Shown here in pieces: positions 55,419 to 64,000 of a stretch of DNA of 64,000 nucleotides. The notes beneath the pieces were generated by a model. It saw only the letters and a program-made list of their open reading frames with translations. It was not told the DNA's origin and made no database searches. The stretch spans positions 1 through 64,000 of the forward strand of contig NZ_LATD01000006.1 in NCBI RefSeq assembly GCF_000981895.1, given 5' to 3'. Numbering within the stretch: the first letter of the stretch is position 1; each line of letters opens with the position of its first letter. The position numbers were made by a program, and so were the translations under genes. This stretch comes from Streptomyces odonnellii. Its GTDB lineage: Bacteria > Actinomycetota > Actinomycetes > Streptomycetales > Streptomycetaceae.

Positions 55419-56383
55419 CATCGACGACCGACATGGCTCAGCACCCGGATGTCTCGGAGATCTCCGATCTGACAGAAGGCCTGCTCCCGCCGCCCCGCGC
55501 CACTGAGATAAGGGCCCATCTCAACGGCTGTGCGCTCTGCGCTGATGTCCGTGACTCGCTCGAAGAGATCAGGGGACTGCTCGGTACTCTGCCGGGTCCG
55601 CAGCGGATGCCGTCCGATGTGGCCGAGCGTATCGATGCCGCTCTGGCCGCAGAGGCGCTCCTGAACGCGACCGCGCCGGCCGAGGCCACGTATGTTTCAC
55701 GTGAAACAACGCCTGCCTCTGCGGTGTCCTCCGAGCCGGACGTCTCCCCCGTACCACTGTCACCGGAATCGTCAGGGCCGGACACCCCCCGTACGACCGA
55801 CCGCCCCGCCGGCCGGCCAAGGGCAGCCACCGGCCCCGGCCGCAGCAACCCTCAGGCGCGCCGTCGCCGCCGTACCGCCGTCCTCGGAGCTGTCTTCGGC
55901 ACAGCAGCCGTGGGTGTCAGCGTTCTGCTGCTCCAGTCGCTCAACGCGGGCAGCGGCAGCTCCGAGAACCAGGCCGACGCGACTGTCAACTCCACGACAG
56001 GCGGCGTCGAAGAATTCTCGGAGGCACGGCTCCAGAGCAGTGTGGACGCACTGCTGGCCTCCGGCACCACTGCCAAAGAGCCCGGGACCAAGCAGGACGG
56101 GGAGCTCGATGCCGGGCCCAGGGACCGGAGCGGCTCCAATACTCCCCTGATCCGCCCGCTCTCCCAGGTACCGCCCTGTATCGAGGAGGGCATCGGCCGC
56201 ACCGAGCCCGTTCTCGCTTCCCAGCAGGGCATGTACGAGGGCAGCCGGGCCTTTCTTGTGGTGCTGTCGCACCCTGTGGACAGCAGCCGGGTCCAGGCCT
56301 ATGTGGTCGATGCGACCTGCGTCGACAGCCAGCCCCAGGACAAGGGGAAAGTCCTGCTGATGCACTCCTACCCGCGCCGCTGA
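55415..56383 (+). CDS. Membrane anti-sigma factor (zinc-finger type) for the SigM-like factor
   Basis: 322 residues. The cytoplasmic N-terminus has the anti-sigma zinc motif HLNGCALC (His35, Cys39, Cys42). A Pro/Ser linker, one span near 150-170 (AVLGAVFGTAAVGVSVLLL) and an extracytoplasmic domain ending in CVDSQPQDKGKVLLMHSYP follow. Its start overlaps the sigma gene stop (ATGA), which ensures paired synthesis. A parS site lies inside the linker coding region. Confidence 0.88.
   Translation: MTSTTDMAQHPDVSEISDLTEGLLPPPRATEIRAHLNGCALCADVRDSLEEIRGLLGTLPGPQRMPSDVAERIDAALAAEALLNATAPAEATYVSRETTPASAVSSEPDVSPVPLSPESSGPDTPRTTDRPAGRPRAATGPGRSNPQARRRRRTAVLGAVFGTAAVGVSVLLLQSLNAGSGSSENQADATVNSTTGGVEEFSEARLQSSVDALLASGTTAKEPGTKQDGELDAGPRDRSGSNTPLIRPLSQVPPCIEEGIGRTEPVLASQQGMYEGSRAFLVVLSHPVDSSRVQAYVVDATCVDSQPQDKGKVLLMHSYPRR
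55694..55707. promoter_or_regulatory. parS: parS site inside the anti-sigma gene
   Basis: Perfect GTTTCACGTGAAAC, read in frame as V-S-R-E-T in the disordered linker, where sequence constraint on the protein is low. Confidence 0.95.
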
Positions 56384-56501
56384 CGACACCTCCCGCGCCA
56401 TCGGGTCCCTCGGGAATGCGAGACCCTTAGGATCCGTTGGATGGGGTGACAGTCGATGATCCGGCCCCAGTAGTCAGTCTGCAGAGACGAGGAAGAAACC
56501 C

Positions 56502-57473
56502 GTGAGCGACGTCCGTAATGTGATCATTATCGGCTCCGGGCCCGCCGGCTATACGGCCGCGCTGTACACCGCGCGCGCATCGCTGAAGCCGCTGGTCTTC
56601 GAGGGCGCCGTCACCGCTGGTGGTGCCCTGATGAACACCACCGATGTGGAGAACTTCCCTGGGTTCCGCGACGGCATCATGGGTCCGGACCTGATGGACA
56701 ACATGCGGGCACAGGCGGAGCGCTTCGGCGCAGAGCTGGTCCCCGACGATGTCATCTCCGTCGACCTCTCCGGTGACATCAAGACGGTCACCGACACGGC
56801 GGGTACGGTGCACCGCGCCAAGGCTGTGATCGTCACGACCGGCTCCCAGCACCGCAAGCTGGGCCTGCCCAACGAGGACAAGCTCTCCGGCCGCGGTGTC
56901 TCCTGGTGTGCCACCTGTGACGGCTTCTTCTTCAAGGACCAGGACATCGCCGTGATCGGCGGCGGTGACACCGCGATGGAGGAGGCCACCTTCCTGTCGC
57001 GGTTCGCCAAGTCCGTCACGATCGTCCACCGCCGGGACACGCTGCGTGCCTCCAAGGCCATGCAGGACCGCGCCTTCGCCGACCCGAAGATCAAGTTCGC
57101 CTGGGACAGCGAGGTCGCGGAGATCCAGGGCGATCAGAAGCTCTCCGGTCTGACCCTGCGCAACACCAAGACCGGCGAGACCTCGGCTCTCCCGGTGACC
57201 GGTCTCTTTATCGCGGTGGGCCACGACCCGCGGACCGAGCTGTTCAAGGGCCAGCTCGATCTGGACAGCGAGGGCTACCTCACCGTCGACGCGCCGTCGA
57301 CCCGGACGAACCTCTCCGGTGTCTTCGCGGCCGGCGATGTCGTCGACCACACCTACCGCCAGGCGATCACCGCCGCGGGCACCGGATGCTCTGCGGCTCT
57401 CGACGCCGAGCGCTTCCTCTCGGCCCTCAGCGACCGGGAGAACGCCGAGGCGGAGAAGACCCTCACCGTCTGA
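56502..57473 (+). CDS. trxB: Thioredoxin reductase
   Basis: NADPH-dependent flavoenzyme that reduces thioredoxin. It is 323 residues: the FAD-binding [18 protein letters not shown] at the start, redox cysteines in WCATCDG near 136, the NADPH fold [12 protein letters not shown], and [19 protein letters not shown] near the end. The GTG start has GAGGAAG ahead. It lies 118 bases past the anti-sigma gene and 42 bases before trxA. Confidence 0.98.
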   Translation: MSDVRNVIIIGSGPAGYTAALYTARASLKPLVFEGAVTAGGALMNTTDVENFPGFRDGIMGPDLMDNMRAQAERFGAELVPDDVISVDLSGDIKTVTDTAGTVHRAKAVIVTTGSQHRKLGLPNEDKLSGRGVSWCATCDGFFFKDQDIAVIGGGDTAMEEATFLSRFAKSVTIVHRRDTLRASKAMQDRAFADPKIKFAWDSEVAEIQGDQKLSGLTLRNTKTGETSALPVTGLFIAVGHDPRTELFKGQLDLDSEGYLTVDAPSTRTNLSGVFAAGDVVDHTYRQAITAAGTGCSAALDAERFLSALSDRENAEAEKTLTV

Positions 57474-57515
57474 TCCGCTGACCGACCCACACCCCACAAA
57501 CCGAAGGAGGCCGCC

Positions 57516-57848
57516 GTGGCCGGCGACCTGAAGCATGTGACCGACGAGTCGTTCGAGCAGGATGTCCTCAAGAGCGACAAGCCCGTACTGGTGGACTTCT
57601 GGGCCGCCTGGTGCGGACCGTGCCGCCAGATCGCCCCGTCGCTCGAAGCCATCGCGGCCGAGCACGGCGACAAGATCGAGATCGTCAAGCTCAACATCGA
57701 CGAGAACCCGGCCACGGCAGCCAAGTACGGCGTCATGTCCATCCCGACGCTGAACGTCTACCAGAACGGCGAGGTCGCCAAGACCATCGTCGGTGCCAAG
57801 CCCAAGGCCGCGCTGGTGCGTGACCTGGAGAACTTTATCGGCGAGTAA
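57516..57848 (+). CDS. trxA: Thioredoxin
   Basis: 110 residues with the active site WCGPC in FWAAWCGPCRQIAPS near 31-35 and the cis-proline in MSIPTL. The GTG start has AAGGAGG ahead. It is co-transcribed with trxB and is the electron donor for ribonucleotide reductase and other disulfide enzymes. A parS site and an 18-base-pair terminator follow at once. Confidence 0.98.
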   Translation: MAGDLKHVTDESFEQDVLKSDKPVLVDFWAAWCGPCRQIAPSLEAIAAEHGDKIEIVKLNIDENPATAAKYGVMSIPTLNVYQNGEVAKTIVGAKPKAALVRDLENFIGE

Positions 57849-57870
57849 GGCGACGACTGTCGGCGCCAAT

Positions 57871-57884
57871 GTTTCACGTGAAAC
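57871..57884. promoter_or_regulatory. parS: parS site abutting the trxA terminator
   Basis: Perfect GTTTCACGTGAAAC; its last four bases (AAAC) are the first four of the terminator stem. Confidence 0.95.
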
Positions 57885-57920
57885 GGGCCCGTTCCCCCGA
57901 CTGGGGGAACGGGCCCGTTT
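57881..57920 (+). terminator. trxBA terminator
   Basis: The arms AAACGGGCCCGTTCCCCC (57881-57898) and GGGGGAACGGGCCCGTTT (57903-57920) form a perfect 18-base-pair stem with a 4-base loop and a short T run. It overlaps the parS site. Confidence 0.92.
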
Positions 57921-58016
57921 CCATATCGCTCAGTTCCATACGAGGGAGCCGACGGCCCGGGACCCCGGCCAGTCGGCCTGGGTCATGGGCCGGCCTGTGT
58001 CATGAGTCGGCCTGTG

Positions 58017-58634
58017 TCAGAGGGGGCGCAGGGCGGGTTCCTTCTTCACCGCGCCCAGCAGCCGGTCCAGCGCCAGCTCCACATCTTCCTTCCAGGAAAG
58101 CGTGGTGCGCAGCTCCAGCCTCAGCCTCGGGTGCCTGGGATGAGGACGTACGGTCTTGAAGCCCACCGCCAGCAGATGATCCGCGGGCAGCACACAGGCC
58201 GGCTCTCTCCAACGCGCGTCGCCGAATGCCTCAATGGCCTTGAACTCCCTCCGCAGCAGATCCTTGGCCACTGTCTGCACCATCACCCGCCCCAGCCCCT
58301 GCCCCCGATAGCCCGGCTTGATCCAGGCGGTCATCAACTGGACCGCGTCCGGGGAGACCGGGCTCGTCGGGAAGGCCAGGGAGCGCGGTACATACGCCGG
58401 AGGCGCGTAGAGCACAAAGCCCACCGGCAGATCGTCGACATAGACGACGCGGCCGCAGGATCCCCACTCCAGCAGAGCCGCCGAGATCCAGGCTTCCTTC
58501 TCCTCCTCGGCTCTGCCGGTCTTTACCGCAGCCTCCCCGCTGACCGGATCAAGCTCCCAGAAGACACACGCACGACAGCGCTTGGGGAGATCCGCAAGGT
58601 TGTCCAGCGTGAGCGGTACGAACCGACGCCCCAT
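58017..58634 (-). CDS. GNAT-family acetyltransferase next to parB
   Basis: 205 residues with a GNAT core: LPVGFVLYAPPAYVPRS, then the acetyl-CoA loop WIKPGYRGQGLGRVMVQ and a C-terminal basic region. An N-terminal segment RCRACVFWELDP is shared by related actinobacterial proteins. It is downstream of parB on the same strand but separated by a strong terminator. Whether it modifies a protein or a small molecule is unknown. Confidence 0.85.
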   Translation of the reverse strand: MGRRFVPLTLDNLADLPKRCRACVFWELDPVSGEAAVKTGRAEEEKEAWISAALLEWGSCGRVVYVDDLPVGFVLYAPPAYVPRSLAFPTSPVSPDAVQLMTAWIKPGYRGQGLGRVMVQTVAKDLLRREFKAIEAFGDARWREPACVLPADHLLAVGFKTVRPHPRHPRLRLELRTTLSWKEDVELALDRLLGAVKKEPALRPL

Positions 58635-58742
58635 GAAGGCTGTTCCCCACTTCCTTCTCCTCTGAGGTGATCAAGGTGGATGCGCCATACCAGAACGCAT
58701 CGTATCCACCCAGAGCTACCTGGCACACCGAGGGACAGCAAA

Positions 58743-58783
58743 GGGCGGGCTGTGTTCCGGTAAGCATGGAACACAGCCCGCCC
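58743..58783 (-). terminator. Terminator of the parAB operon
   Basis: The perfect 16-base arms GGGCGGGCTGTGTTCC (58743-58758) and GGAACACAGCCCGCCC (58768-58783) have a 9-base loop. The hairpin lies 15 bases past the parB stop on the minus strand. Confidence 0.9.
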
Positions 58784-58798
58784 GCCGACGCGAGAACA

Positions 58799-59902
58799 TC
58801 AGCTCTCGTCGTCGTCCTCTCCGGTGTCCCCCGAGAGCCCCTTGTCCAGGACCCGTCCCTCGCCGGGGGCAAGGGTGCCGAGGATCCGCTCCAGATCGTC
58901 CATCGAGGCGAACTCGACAACGATCTTTCCCTTCTTCTGCCCCAAGTCGACCTTCACCCGGGTCTCGAAACGGTCTGAGAGCCGCGACGCCAGATCGGTC
59001 AGCGCCGGGGACAGCCGGGCACCGGCCCGCGGCCCCTTCGCCTTGGCGGTGCTCTGAGGACGCGACCCCATCAGGGTCACGATCTCCTCGACGGCACGCA
59101 CCGAAAGACCCTCGGCCACAATGCGATGCGCCAGCCGGTCCTGCTCCTCGGAGTCGTCCACCGAGAGCAGCGCCCGCGCATGCCCCGCCGAGAGCACCCC
59201 GGCGGCGACCCTGCGCTGTACGGGGGGAGAGAGCCGCAGCAGCCGCAGGGTGTTGGAGACCTGTGGCCGGGAGCGCCCGATCCGGTCGGCGAGTTGGTCA
59301 TGGGTGCAGTTGAAGTCCTTGAGCAACTGGTCGTACGCCGCGGCCTCTTCCAGCGGGTTGAGCTGGGCGCGGTGCAGATTCTCCAGGAGCGCGTCGAGCA
59401 GGAGCTTCTCGTCGTCCGTCGCACGGACGATCGCCGGAATGCGCTCCAGACCGGCTTCCCGGCAGGCCCGCCAGCGCCGCTCGCCCATGATCAGCTCATA
59501 GCGCTCCGGCCCCACCTGCCGTACGACAACGGGCTGGAGCAGCCCCACCTCCTTGATGGAGGTGATCAGTTCGGCGAGGGCGTCCTCGTCGAACACCTCA
59601 CGCGGCTGGCGGGGGTTGGGAGTGATGGAGCCGATCGGCACTTCGGCGAAGTGCGCCCCGGCCAGTGGCGCCGGCTCCGGCGCCACCTCGGTCTCGGGTG
59701 CGACCGTCTCGGCGTCCGGTACGGCGGCGGCCTGTGGCAGCGAGGTCACCTTGGCGGCGGCCACACCGCGCTCCGCGGTCAGCACCGGAGCCGCTCCCGG
59801 GGCCCCCGGGGTCGCTCCGGGGGAGGGCACCTGCTGCTCCTGCGGAGCGGCAGGGATCAGCGCACCGAGCCCACGCCCCAGCCCTCTACGTCGCTCGCTC
59901 AC
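58799..59902 (-). CDS. parB: Chromosome partitioning protein ParB
   Basis: Loads on parS, spreads as a CTP-dependent clamp and builds the segregation complex that pairs with ParA. It is 367 residues. The CTPase box is [12 protein letters not shown], the helix-turn-helix that reads parS is [22 protein letters not shown], and the C-terminal dimerisation domain is near 300-350. The N-terminal 90 residues are disordered Ala/Pro-rich, longer than in Bacillus. The GTG start overlaps the parA stop by four bases. Confidence 0.98.
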   Translation of the reverse strand: MSERRRGLGRGLGALIPAAPQEQQVPSPGATPGAPGAAPVLTAERGVAAAKVTSLPQAAAVPDAETVAPETEVAPEPAPLAGAHFAEVPIGSITPNPRQPREVFDEDALAELITSIKEVGLLQPVVVRQVGPERYELIMGERRWRACREAGLERIPAIVRATDDEKLLLDALLENLHRAQLNPLEEAAAYDQLLKDFNCTHDQLADRIGRSRPQVSNTLRLLRLSPPVQRRVAAGVLSAGHARALLSVDDSEEQDRLAHRIVAEGLSVRAVEEIVTLMGSRPQSTAKAKGPRAGARLSPALTDLASRLSDRFETRVKVDLGQKKGKIVVEFASMDDLERILGTLAPGEGRVLDKGLSGDTGEDDDES

Positions 59903-60975
59903 TGGATCCCCTCCGACATACTCTGCTGACTGTTCTGGCTGCCCATATGGGCGTGCTGGGCGTCATAGTGCACCCCGACCCCCCTGAGCGCGATCTCGCG
60001 GGCAGCTTCGAGATAGGACAGGGATCCGCTGGATCCCGGATCGTACGTCAGCACCGTCTGCCCATAGCTCGGTGCCTCCGAGATACGTACGGACCGAGGG
60101 ATGCTCGTCCGCAGCACCTCCTTGCCGAAGTGGCTCCGCACCTCTTCGGCCACCTGCGAGGCAAGCCGTGTCCTGCCGTCGTACATGGTGAGCAGGATCG
60201 TCGACACATGGAGCGTGGGGTTGAGATGCCCCCGCACCAGATCGACATTGCGCAGCAACTGACCCAGCCCTTCCAGCGCGTAGTACTCGCACTGGATGGG
60301 GATCAGCACCTCTGCGCCGGCGACCATCGCATTGACGGTCAGCAGGCCGAGCGACGGCGGGCAGTCGATAAGGATGTAATCCAAAGGCTGCTCGTACGCT
60401 TCGATCGCCCGCTGCAGTCGGCTCTCCCGTGCCACCAGCGACACCAGCTCGATCTCCGCACCGGCGAGATCGATAGTGGCTGGGGCACAGAAGAGGCCTT
60501 CGACGTCCGGGACGGGCTGGACCACCTCAGAGAGGGGCTTGCTCTCCACCAGGACGTCATAAATCGAGGGAACTTCGGCGTGATGGTCGATACCGAGCGC
60601 CGTGGAGGCGTTGCCCTGCGGATCGAGGTCGATCACCAGCACGCGCGCGCCATGGAGCGCGAGCGAGGCGGCAAGGTTGACCGTGGTGGTCGTCTTCCCT
60701 ACGCCGCCCTTCTGGTTGGCAACGACAATGACACGCGTCTGCTCAGGGCGGGGCAGACCTTCTCCGGCTCGGCCCAGTGCCTCCACCGCCAGTTGGGCAG
60801 CACGGCCAATGGGGGTGTCGTCCATCGGGGGCGGTGTTTCACGTGAAACATCCTCCCCCGCCGACTCGGTGCGGGGACCGGGGACCGGATCGGTCATCGG
60901 TCCCGCGATGTTGGCGTCGGACCGCAAGGATTCACTCTCCTCGACTTCAGACTCGCAATGAACAGAGCCTGCCAT
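59899..60975 (-). CDS. parA: Chromosome partitioning ATPase ParA
   Basis: Walker-type ATPase that in Streptomyces forms filaments along sporogenic hyphae and positions ParB-parS complexes. It is 358 residues from the ATG at 60975; an in-frame GTG at 61140 and an ATG at 60825 (M-D-D-T-P) are alternatives, none with a strong Shine-Dalgarno. The deviant Walker [10 protein letters not shown] starts at 89, and [15 protein letters not shown] is the Walker B region. The first 75 residues are disordered. A parS site lies in the coding sequence (V-S-R-E-T) and another lies upstream. Confidence 0.96.
   Translation of the reverse strand: MAGSVHCESEVEESESLRSDANIAGPMTDPVPGPRTESAGEDVSRETPPPMDDTPIGRAAQLAVEALGRAGEGLPRPEQTRVIVVANQKGGVGKTTTTVNLAASLALHGARVLVIDLDPQGNASTALGIDHHAEVPSIYDVLVESKPLSEVVQPVPDVEGLFCAPATIDLAGAEIELVSLVARESRLQRAIEAYEQPLDYILIDCPPSLGLLTVNAMVAGAEVLIPIQCEYYALEGLGQLLRNVDLVRGHLNPTLHVSTILLTMYDGRTRLASQVAEEVRSHFGKEVLRTSIPRSVRISEAPSYGQTVLTYDPGSSGSLSYLEAAREIALRGVGVHYDAQHAHMGSQNSQQSMSEGIQ
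60836..60849. promoter_or_regulatory. parS: parS site inside parA
   Basis: Perfect GTTTCACGTGAAAC within the disordered head of parA, 11 bases upstream of the alternative start at 60825. It could also act as an autoregulatory ParB site. Confidence 0.95.
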
Positions 60976-61240
60976 GCTTTCGGGGTCATGAACCAGCGAG
61001 GCTGGTGGTTCTGTGGATGAATCCGCCTCTGTGGACAACCCCGTGCCCCTTACGAGGGGCTTTCGGCCGCGTGGGGTAGATGCCGCGCGGCCACGGCTGA
61101 TGATTCCTTGCAGCAGTGAGCGACGTTTCACGTGAAACACGATGCACGGGCCGCAGGGCTAGATCCTTACGACACTCCGCAATGCGTGGCCATGGCAGCT
61201 TGTATGGAGCACGACCCATAGGCAGCAGGGCCGCTACGGC
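60976..61240. promoter_or_regulatory. parAB upstream region with parS and DnaA boxes
   Basis: 265 bases between rsmG and parA. It contains a perfect minus-strand DnaA box, TTGTCCACA (61030-61038), a weaker one at 61012-61020 (TCATCCACA) and the parS at 61125-61138. It must hold the parAB promoters. If parA started at 61140, most of it would be coding; family conservation argues against that. Confidence 0.6.
61125..61138. promoter_or_regulatory. parS: parS site upstream of parA
   Basis: Perfect GTTTCACGTGAAAC about 150 bases before the chosen parA start. An upstream in-frame GTG (61140) abuts it, so it would be coding if parA began there. Confidence 0.95.
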
Positions 61241-61957
61241 TCAGCGACGGCGCCTCGCACGCCCAGCCCGGGCGGCCTTGGCTCTCTTCGCCGCAAACCG
61301 CACCCCGCCAGGGCTCTCCCCTGCCTCGACCCGCACCACGGTGGCCAGCGGATCGACGATGCCCTCCCCGACCTGGAGCACTGAGGTCTTCACCACACCG
61401 AGCTTGCTCAGTGCCGCCCGCGCCCCCTTGATCTCCTCCTCGGCGGTGTCGCCCTTGAGCGCCAGCATCTCGCCGTAAGGACGGAGCAGCGGCACTCCCC
61501 AGCCCGCCAGGCGGTCCAGCGGAGCCACCGCGCGAGCGGTCACCACATGGACCGACTGAAGCGTGCCAAGGACCTCCTCGGCCCGGCCTCGTACCACCGT
61601 GACATGGTCCAGCCCCAGCAGCTCGACCACTTCCTGGAGAAAGTTGGTCCGGCGCAGCAGCGGCTCCAGCAGCGTGATCTTCAGGTCCGGCCGTACCAGC
61701 GCCAGCGGAATCCCCGGAAGGCCCGCGCCCGAGCCGACATCGCAGACCATCACGTCCTCGGGCACAACCTCGGAGAGCACCGCGCAGTTCAGCAGATGCC
61801 GCTCCCACAGCCGCGGCACCTCACGCGGACCGATCAGCCCGCGCTTGACCCCCGCGTCCGCCAGCAGCTCCGCGTAGCGAACAGCCTCCGGAAAGAACTC
61901 ACCGAAGACAGCGCGTGCCTCGTCCGGTGCGGGGGGAAGCTCTGCTGCCTCCGTCAC
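61241..61957 (-). CDS. rsmG: 16S rRNA m7G527 methyltransferase RsmG (GidB)
   Basis: SAM-dependent methylation of G527 in 16S rRNA; loss of this gene gives low-level streptomycin resistance. It is 238 residues from the GTG at 61957 (GGAAGG ahead). The SAM loop is VCDVGSGAGLPGIPLAL near 70-86, and PLLRPYGEMLALKG is in the core. The tail is strongly basic (AKRAKAARAGRARRRR). It lies between jag and parA on the same strand. Confidence 0.96.
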   Translation of the reverse strand: MTEAAELPPAPDEARAVFGEFFPEAVRYAELLADAGVKRGLIGPREVPRLWERHLLNCAVLSEVVPEDVMVCDVGSGAGLPGIPLALVRPDLKITLLEPLLRRTNFLQEVVELLGLDHVTVVRGRAEEVLGTLQSVHVVTARAVAPLDRLAGWGVPLLRPYGEMLALKGDTAEEEIKGARAALSKLGVVKTSVLQVGEGIVDPLATVVRVEAGESPGGVRFAAKRAKAARAGRARRRR

Positions 61958-62018
61958 GGGAACCGTCCTTCCATACCGAGCCACCGCCCGGTGGCTGACT
62001 CACAGGCTGACAAAGATC

Positions 62019-62045
62019 GGCCCCGCCTGCGGAACAGACGGGGCC
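62019..62045 (-). terminator. Hairpin between jag and rsmG
   Basis: The arms GGCCCCG (62019-62025) and CGGGGCC (62039-62045) have a 13-base loop. It is a possible weak terminator or attenuator in the yidC-jag-rsmG run. Confidence 0.5.
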
Positions 62046-62062
62046 GGAAAGCGATGGACCGG

Positions 62063-62572
62063 TCAGGCCGGGAGCACCACGACAAAGCGCTGGGGCTCTT
62101 CACCCTCGGATTCGCTGCGCAGTCCCGCGGCGGCGACCGCGTCATGCACGACCTTCCGCTCAAAGGGTGTCATGGGATTCAGCTTGACCGGCTCGCCGGT
62201 GCTCTTCACCTCGTCCGCGGCCTTGGCCCCCAGCTCGGCCAGCTCGGTGCGCTTCTTGGCCCGGAACCCGGCGATGTCCAGCATCAGCCGGCTGCGGTCC
62301 CCGGTCTCCCGGTGCACCGCGAGCCTGGTCAGCTCCTGGAGCGCCTCCAGGACCTCGCCATCACGCCCCACCAGCTTCTGCAGATCCCGGGCACCGGAGT
62401 CACTGATGATCGAGACCGCAGCTCGGTCGGCCTCGACGTCCATGTCGATATCGCCGTCAAGATCGGCGATATCGAGCAGACCTTCGAGGTAGTCGGCCGC
62501 GATCTCCCCTTCCTGCTCCAGGCGGGTCAGGGTGTCGCCCCCCTCGGCGGCGGAGATGGTGCCTTCCGTCAC
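62063..62572 (-). CDS. jag: Jag/KhpB RNA-binding protein
   Basis: 169 residues with a KH domain (ARDLQKLVGRDGEVLEALQELT, with GRDGE in place of the usual GxxG loop) and a C-terminal R3H domain (LNPMTPFERKVVHDAVAAAG). KhpB proteins bind RNA and influence division and envelope growth. The first 40 residues are acidic. The GTG at 62572 has AAGGAG ahead and lies 15 bases after yidC. Confidence 0.94.
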   Translation of the reverse strand: MTEGTISAAEGGDTLTRLEQEGEIAADYLEGLLDIADLDGDIDMDVEADRAAVSIISDSGARDLQKLVGRDGEVLEALQELTRLAVHRETGDRSRLMLDIAGFRAKKRTELAELGAKAADEVKSTGEPVKLNPMTPFERKVVHDAVAAAGLRSESEGEEPQRFVVVLPA

Positions 62573-62586
62573 GGATGGACTCCTTC

Positions 62587-63867
62587 TTACTTCTTGGACG
62601 GGTGCTTAGGCCGCTGCTGGCCCTTACGCTGCCCCGGCTTGGCTTGGCGTGCGGAACCGGCGGCGGGCTTGCCCGCCGGCTTGGACTTGGTGTCCTGCGG
62701 CTCGTCCTTCTTCTGCAGCGAAGTCTTCGCCACGTCGGCGGTCTCGGAGTCCTTGGCCTCGGCCGACTTGTCCGTACCCGGGTGGGCGGCAGCGGCGGCC
62801 TGCCGCTGCGCCTTGGTCTGGCGCTTCGGCTGCTGCCTGCGTGCGGCGGCGCCGGACTCGGCCTCGGCGGCGGTGGTCTCGCTCTTGTTCACCGTGCCGT
62901 CGGCCTGCGCGGCCAGGCCCGCCTTGGCCAGGCCCGTCACGAACTTGCGCTCGTTGTCATTGCGGTCGGGCCCCTTGGCCACGATCGCCTTGACGACATT
63001 GCGTTTACGACGGGACCGGACCTCGCCATGGGCCGTGATGCTCTTCAGCAGACGCTCCAGGTAGTGGTCCTGCGCCTTGCTGCCCGGCGTCGGGTTCTGG
63101 TTGATCACATACATCTGCTGGCCCATGGTCCACACGTTGGTGGTCAGCCAGTAGACGAGAACACCGACGGGGAAGTTGATGCCGGTGACGGCGAAGATCA
63201 GCGGGAAGATGTACATGAGCATCTTCTGCTGCTGCATGTACGGCGTCTTGACCGTCAGGTCGACGTTCTTGGTCATGAGCTGGCGCTGGGTGTAGAACTG
63301 CGACGCCGACATCAGAACGATCATGATCGCGGTGACGACCCGTACATCGGTCAGCGAGGCGCTCAGGGACGCGACCTTGTCACTGCTGTCCGTGAACTTG
63401 GCGGCCAGCGGGGCACCGAAGATATGCGCCTGGCGCGCGCTGTCCAGCAGCGACTGGTTGATCACACCGATCGTCTTGCCGCTCGCGATGCTGGAGAGCA
63501 CGTGGTAGAGCGCGAAGAAGAAGGGGGACTGCGCCAGAATGGGAAGACATGAGGAGAGCGGGTTGGTACCCGTCTCCTTGTACAGCTTCATCATCTCTTC
63601 GGACTGGCGCTGTTTGTCGTTTTTGTAGCGCTCCTGGATCGCCTTCATCTTGGGCTGGAGCACCTGCATATTCCGGGTCGACTTGATCTGCTTCACAAAG
63701 AGCGGAATCAGACAGATCCGGATCAGCACCACCAGGGACACGATGGACAGTCCCCAGGCCCAGCCTGTGTCGGGGCCGAAGATCGTCCCGTACAGCGCGT
63801 GGAACTGGACGATGACCCAGGAAACAGGTGTGGTGATAAAACTGAAGAGACTGGCAATCGTGTCCAC
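62587..63867 (-). CDS. yidC: Membrane protein insertase YidC
   Basis: Inserts and folds membrane proteins with or without SecYEG. It is 426 residues, the Gram-positive form without a large periplasmic domain. The core spans include [21 protein letters not shown] and the hydrophilic-groove arginine in the latter. The C-terminal 140 residues are Lys/Ala/Gln-rich and probably touch the ribosome. The GTG start at 63867 is three bases after the yidD stop. Confidence 0.97.
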   Translation of the reverse strand: MDTIASLFSFITTPVSWVIVQFHALYGTIFGPDTGWAWGLSIVSLVVLIRICLIPLFVKQIKSTRNMQVLQPKMKAIQERYKNDKQRQSEEMMKLYKETGTNPLSSCLPILAQSPFFFALYHVLSSIASGKTIGVINQSLLDSARQAHIFGAPLAAKFTDSSDKVASLSASLTDVRVVTAIMIVLMSASQFYTQRQLMTKNVDLTVKTPYMQQQKMLMYIFPLIFAVTGINFPVGVLVYWLTTNVWTMGQQMYVINQNPTPGSKAQDHYLERLLKSITAHGEVRSRRKRNVVKAIVAKGPDRNDNERKFVTGLAKAGLAAQADGTVNKSETTAAEAESGAAARRQQPKRQTKAQRQAAAAAHPGTDKSAEAKDSETADVAKTSLQKKDEPQDTKSKPAGKPAAGSARQAKPGQRKGQQRPKHPSKK

Positions 63868-63870
63868 TAA

Positions 63871-64000
63871 TCAGGCTCCTTGAGCGTTGGGCGAGGTCTC
63901 TGCGGCTGGACTGGGAGTGTCGGGGGCCGATCCCCCTGAAGGCACGCCAGCGGCGGAGTGCCCGTCCTTACTGCCGCGCCACGCATTGCGCAGCAGTTCG
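63871..64000 (-). CDS. yidD: Membrane protein insertion efficiency factor YidD, C-terminal end only
   Basis: Only the last 43 residues are inside the window: ELLRNAWRGSKDG, then a Ser/Pro/Ala tail ending N-A-Q-G-A. This and its place directly before yidC fit YidD, whose conserved cysteine-containing core lies beyond the right edge. The next genes out should be rnpA and rpmH, then dnaA. Confidence 0.8.
   Translation of the reverse strand, partial: ELLRNAWRGSKDGHSAAGVPSGGSAPDTPSPAAETSPNAQGA

Overview
The window is high-GC actinobacterial DNA, almost certainly from a Streptomyces or close relative. The evidence is ssgA (a sporulation gene largely confined to morphologically complex actinomycetes), the yidD-yidC-jag-rsmG-parA-parB order that flanks oriC in this group, nine perfect copies of the Streptomyces parS site (GTTTCACGTGAAAC), and a gene order that matches my memory of the oriC-proximal core of S. 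coelicolor. I see no tRNA, rRNA, CRISPR, IS element or prophage. oriC itself (dnaA-dnaN) should lie just beyond the right edge.

Layout. 1-4.3 kb: cytochrome bd oxidase operon cydA-cydB-cydDC (minus strand) with a Rex-type operator upstream. 4.6-10 kb: a HisC-like aminotransferase, a LacI-type regulator, a metallophosphoesterase and a repeat-bearing membrane protein. 10.3-12.4 kb: thiC with a TPP riboswitch. 12.4-24.2 kb: a YibE/F membrane protein, ssgA (with no regulator gene beside it), small membrane and cupin proteins, a Cys/Met-type PLP enzyme, LysR, NUDIX, a flavohaemoprotein with a very long disordered head, HAD, DUF2269 and two GNAT proteins. 24.3-28.6 kb: an apparently accessory block of a serine hydrolase divergent from a tight three-gene operon (PLP decarboxylase, GNAT, DUF6875-like). 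28.7-36.2 kb: VOC protein, dnaB, a DnaA-box-rich gap, a MATE transporter, a SipW-type signal peptidase with a TasA/camelysin-like substrate, then rpsF-ssb-rpsR-rplI. 36.3-48.1 kb: FemX-like transferase and an alanine-racemase-like protein, a GT87-type glycosyltransferase, a bifunctional penicillin-binding protein, padR-ino1, an MFS transporter and the CCA-adding enzyme. 48.3-57.9 kb: a plus-strand run of DUF6049 protein, MurJ, pseudokinase, SigM-like sigma factor, anti-sigma factor, trxB and trxA. 58-64 kb: GNAT, then parB-parA, rsmG, jag, yidC and the end of yidD, all on the minus strand.

How it fits together. The right half combines cell-envelope assembly (FemX, PBP, MurJ and its pseudokinase partner, YidC), redox stress (SigM/anti-sigma/thioredoxin) and chromosome maintenance (DnaB, SSB, ParAB). 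ParB made here should load on the parS sites scattered through the window. Several parS copies lie inside genes, and two (perhaps three) supply the GTG start codon of a gene. The parts that look least like the conserved core are the decarboxylase/GNAT/DUF6875 operon and the SipW/TasA-like pair.
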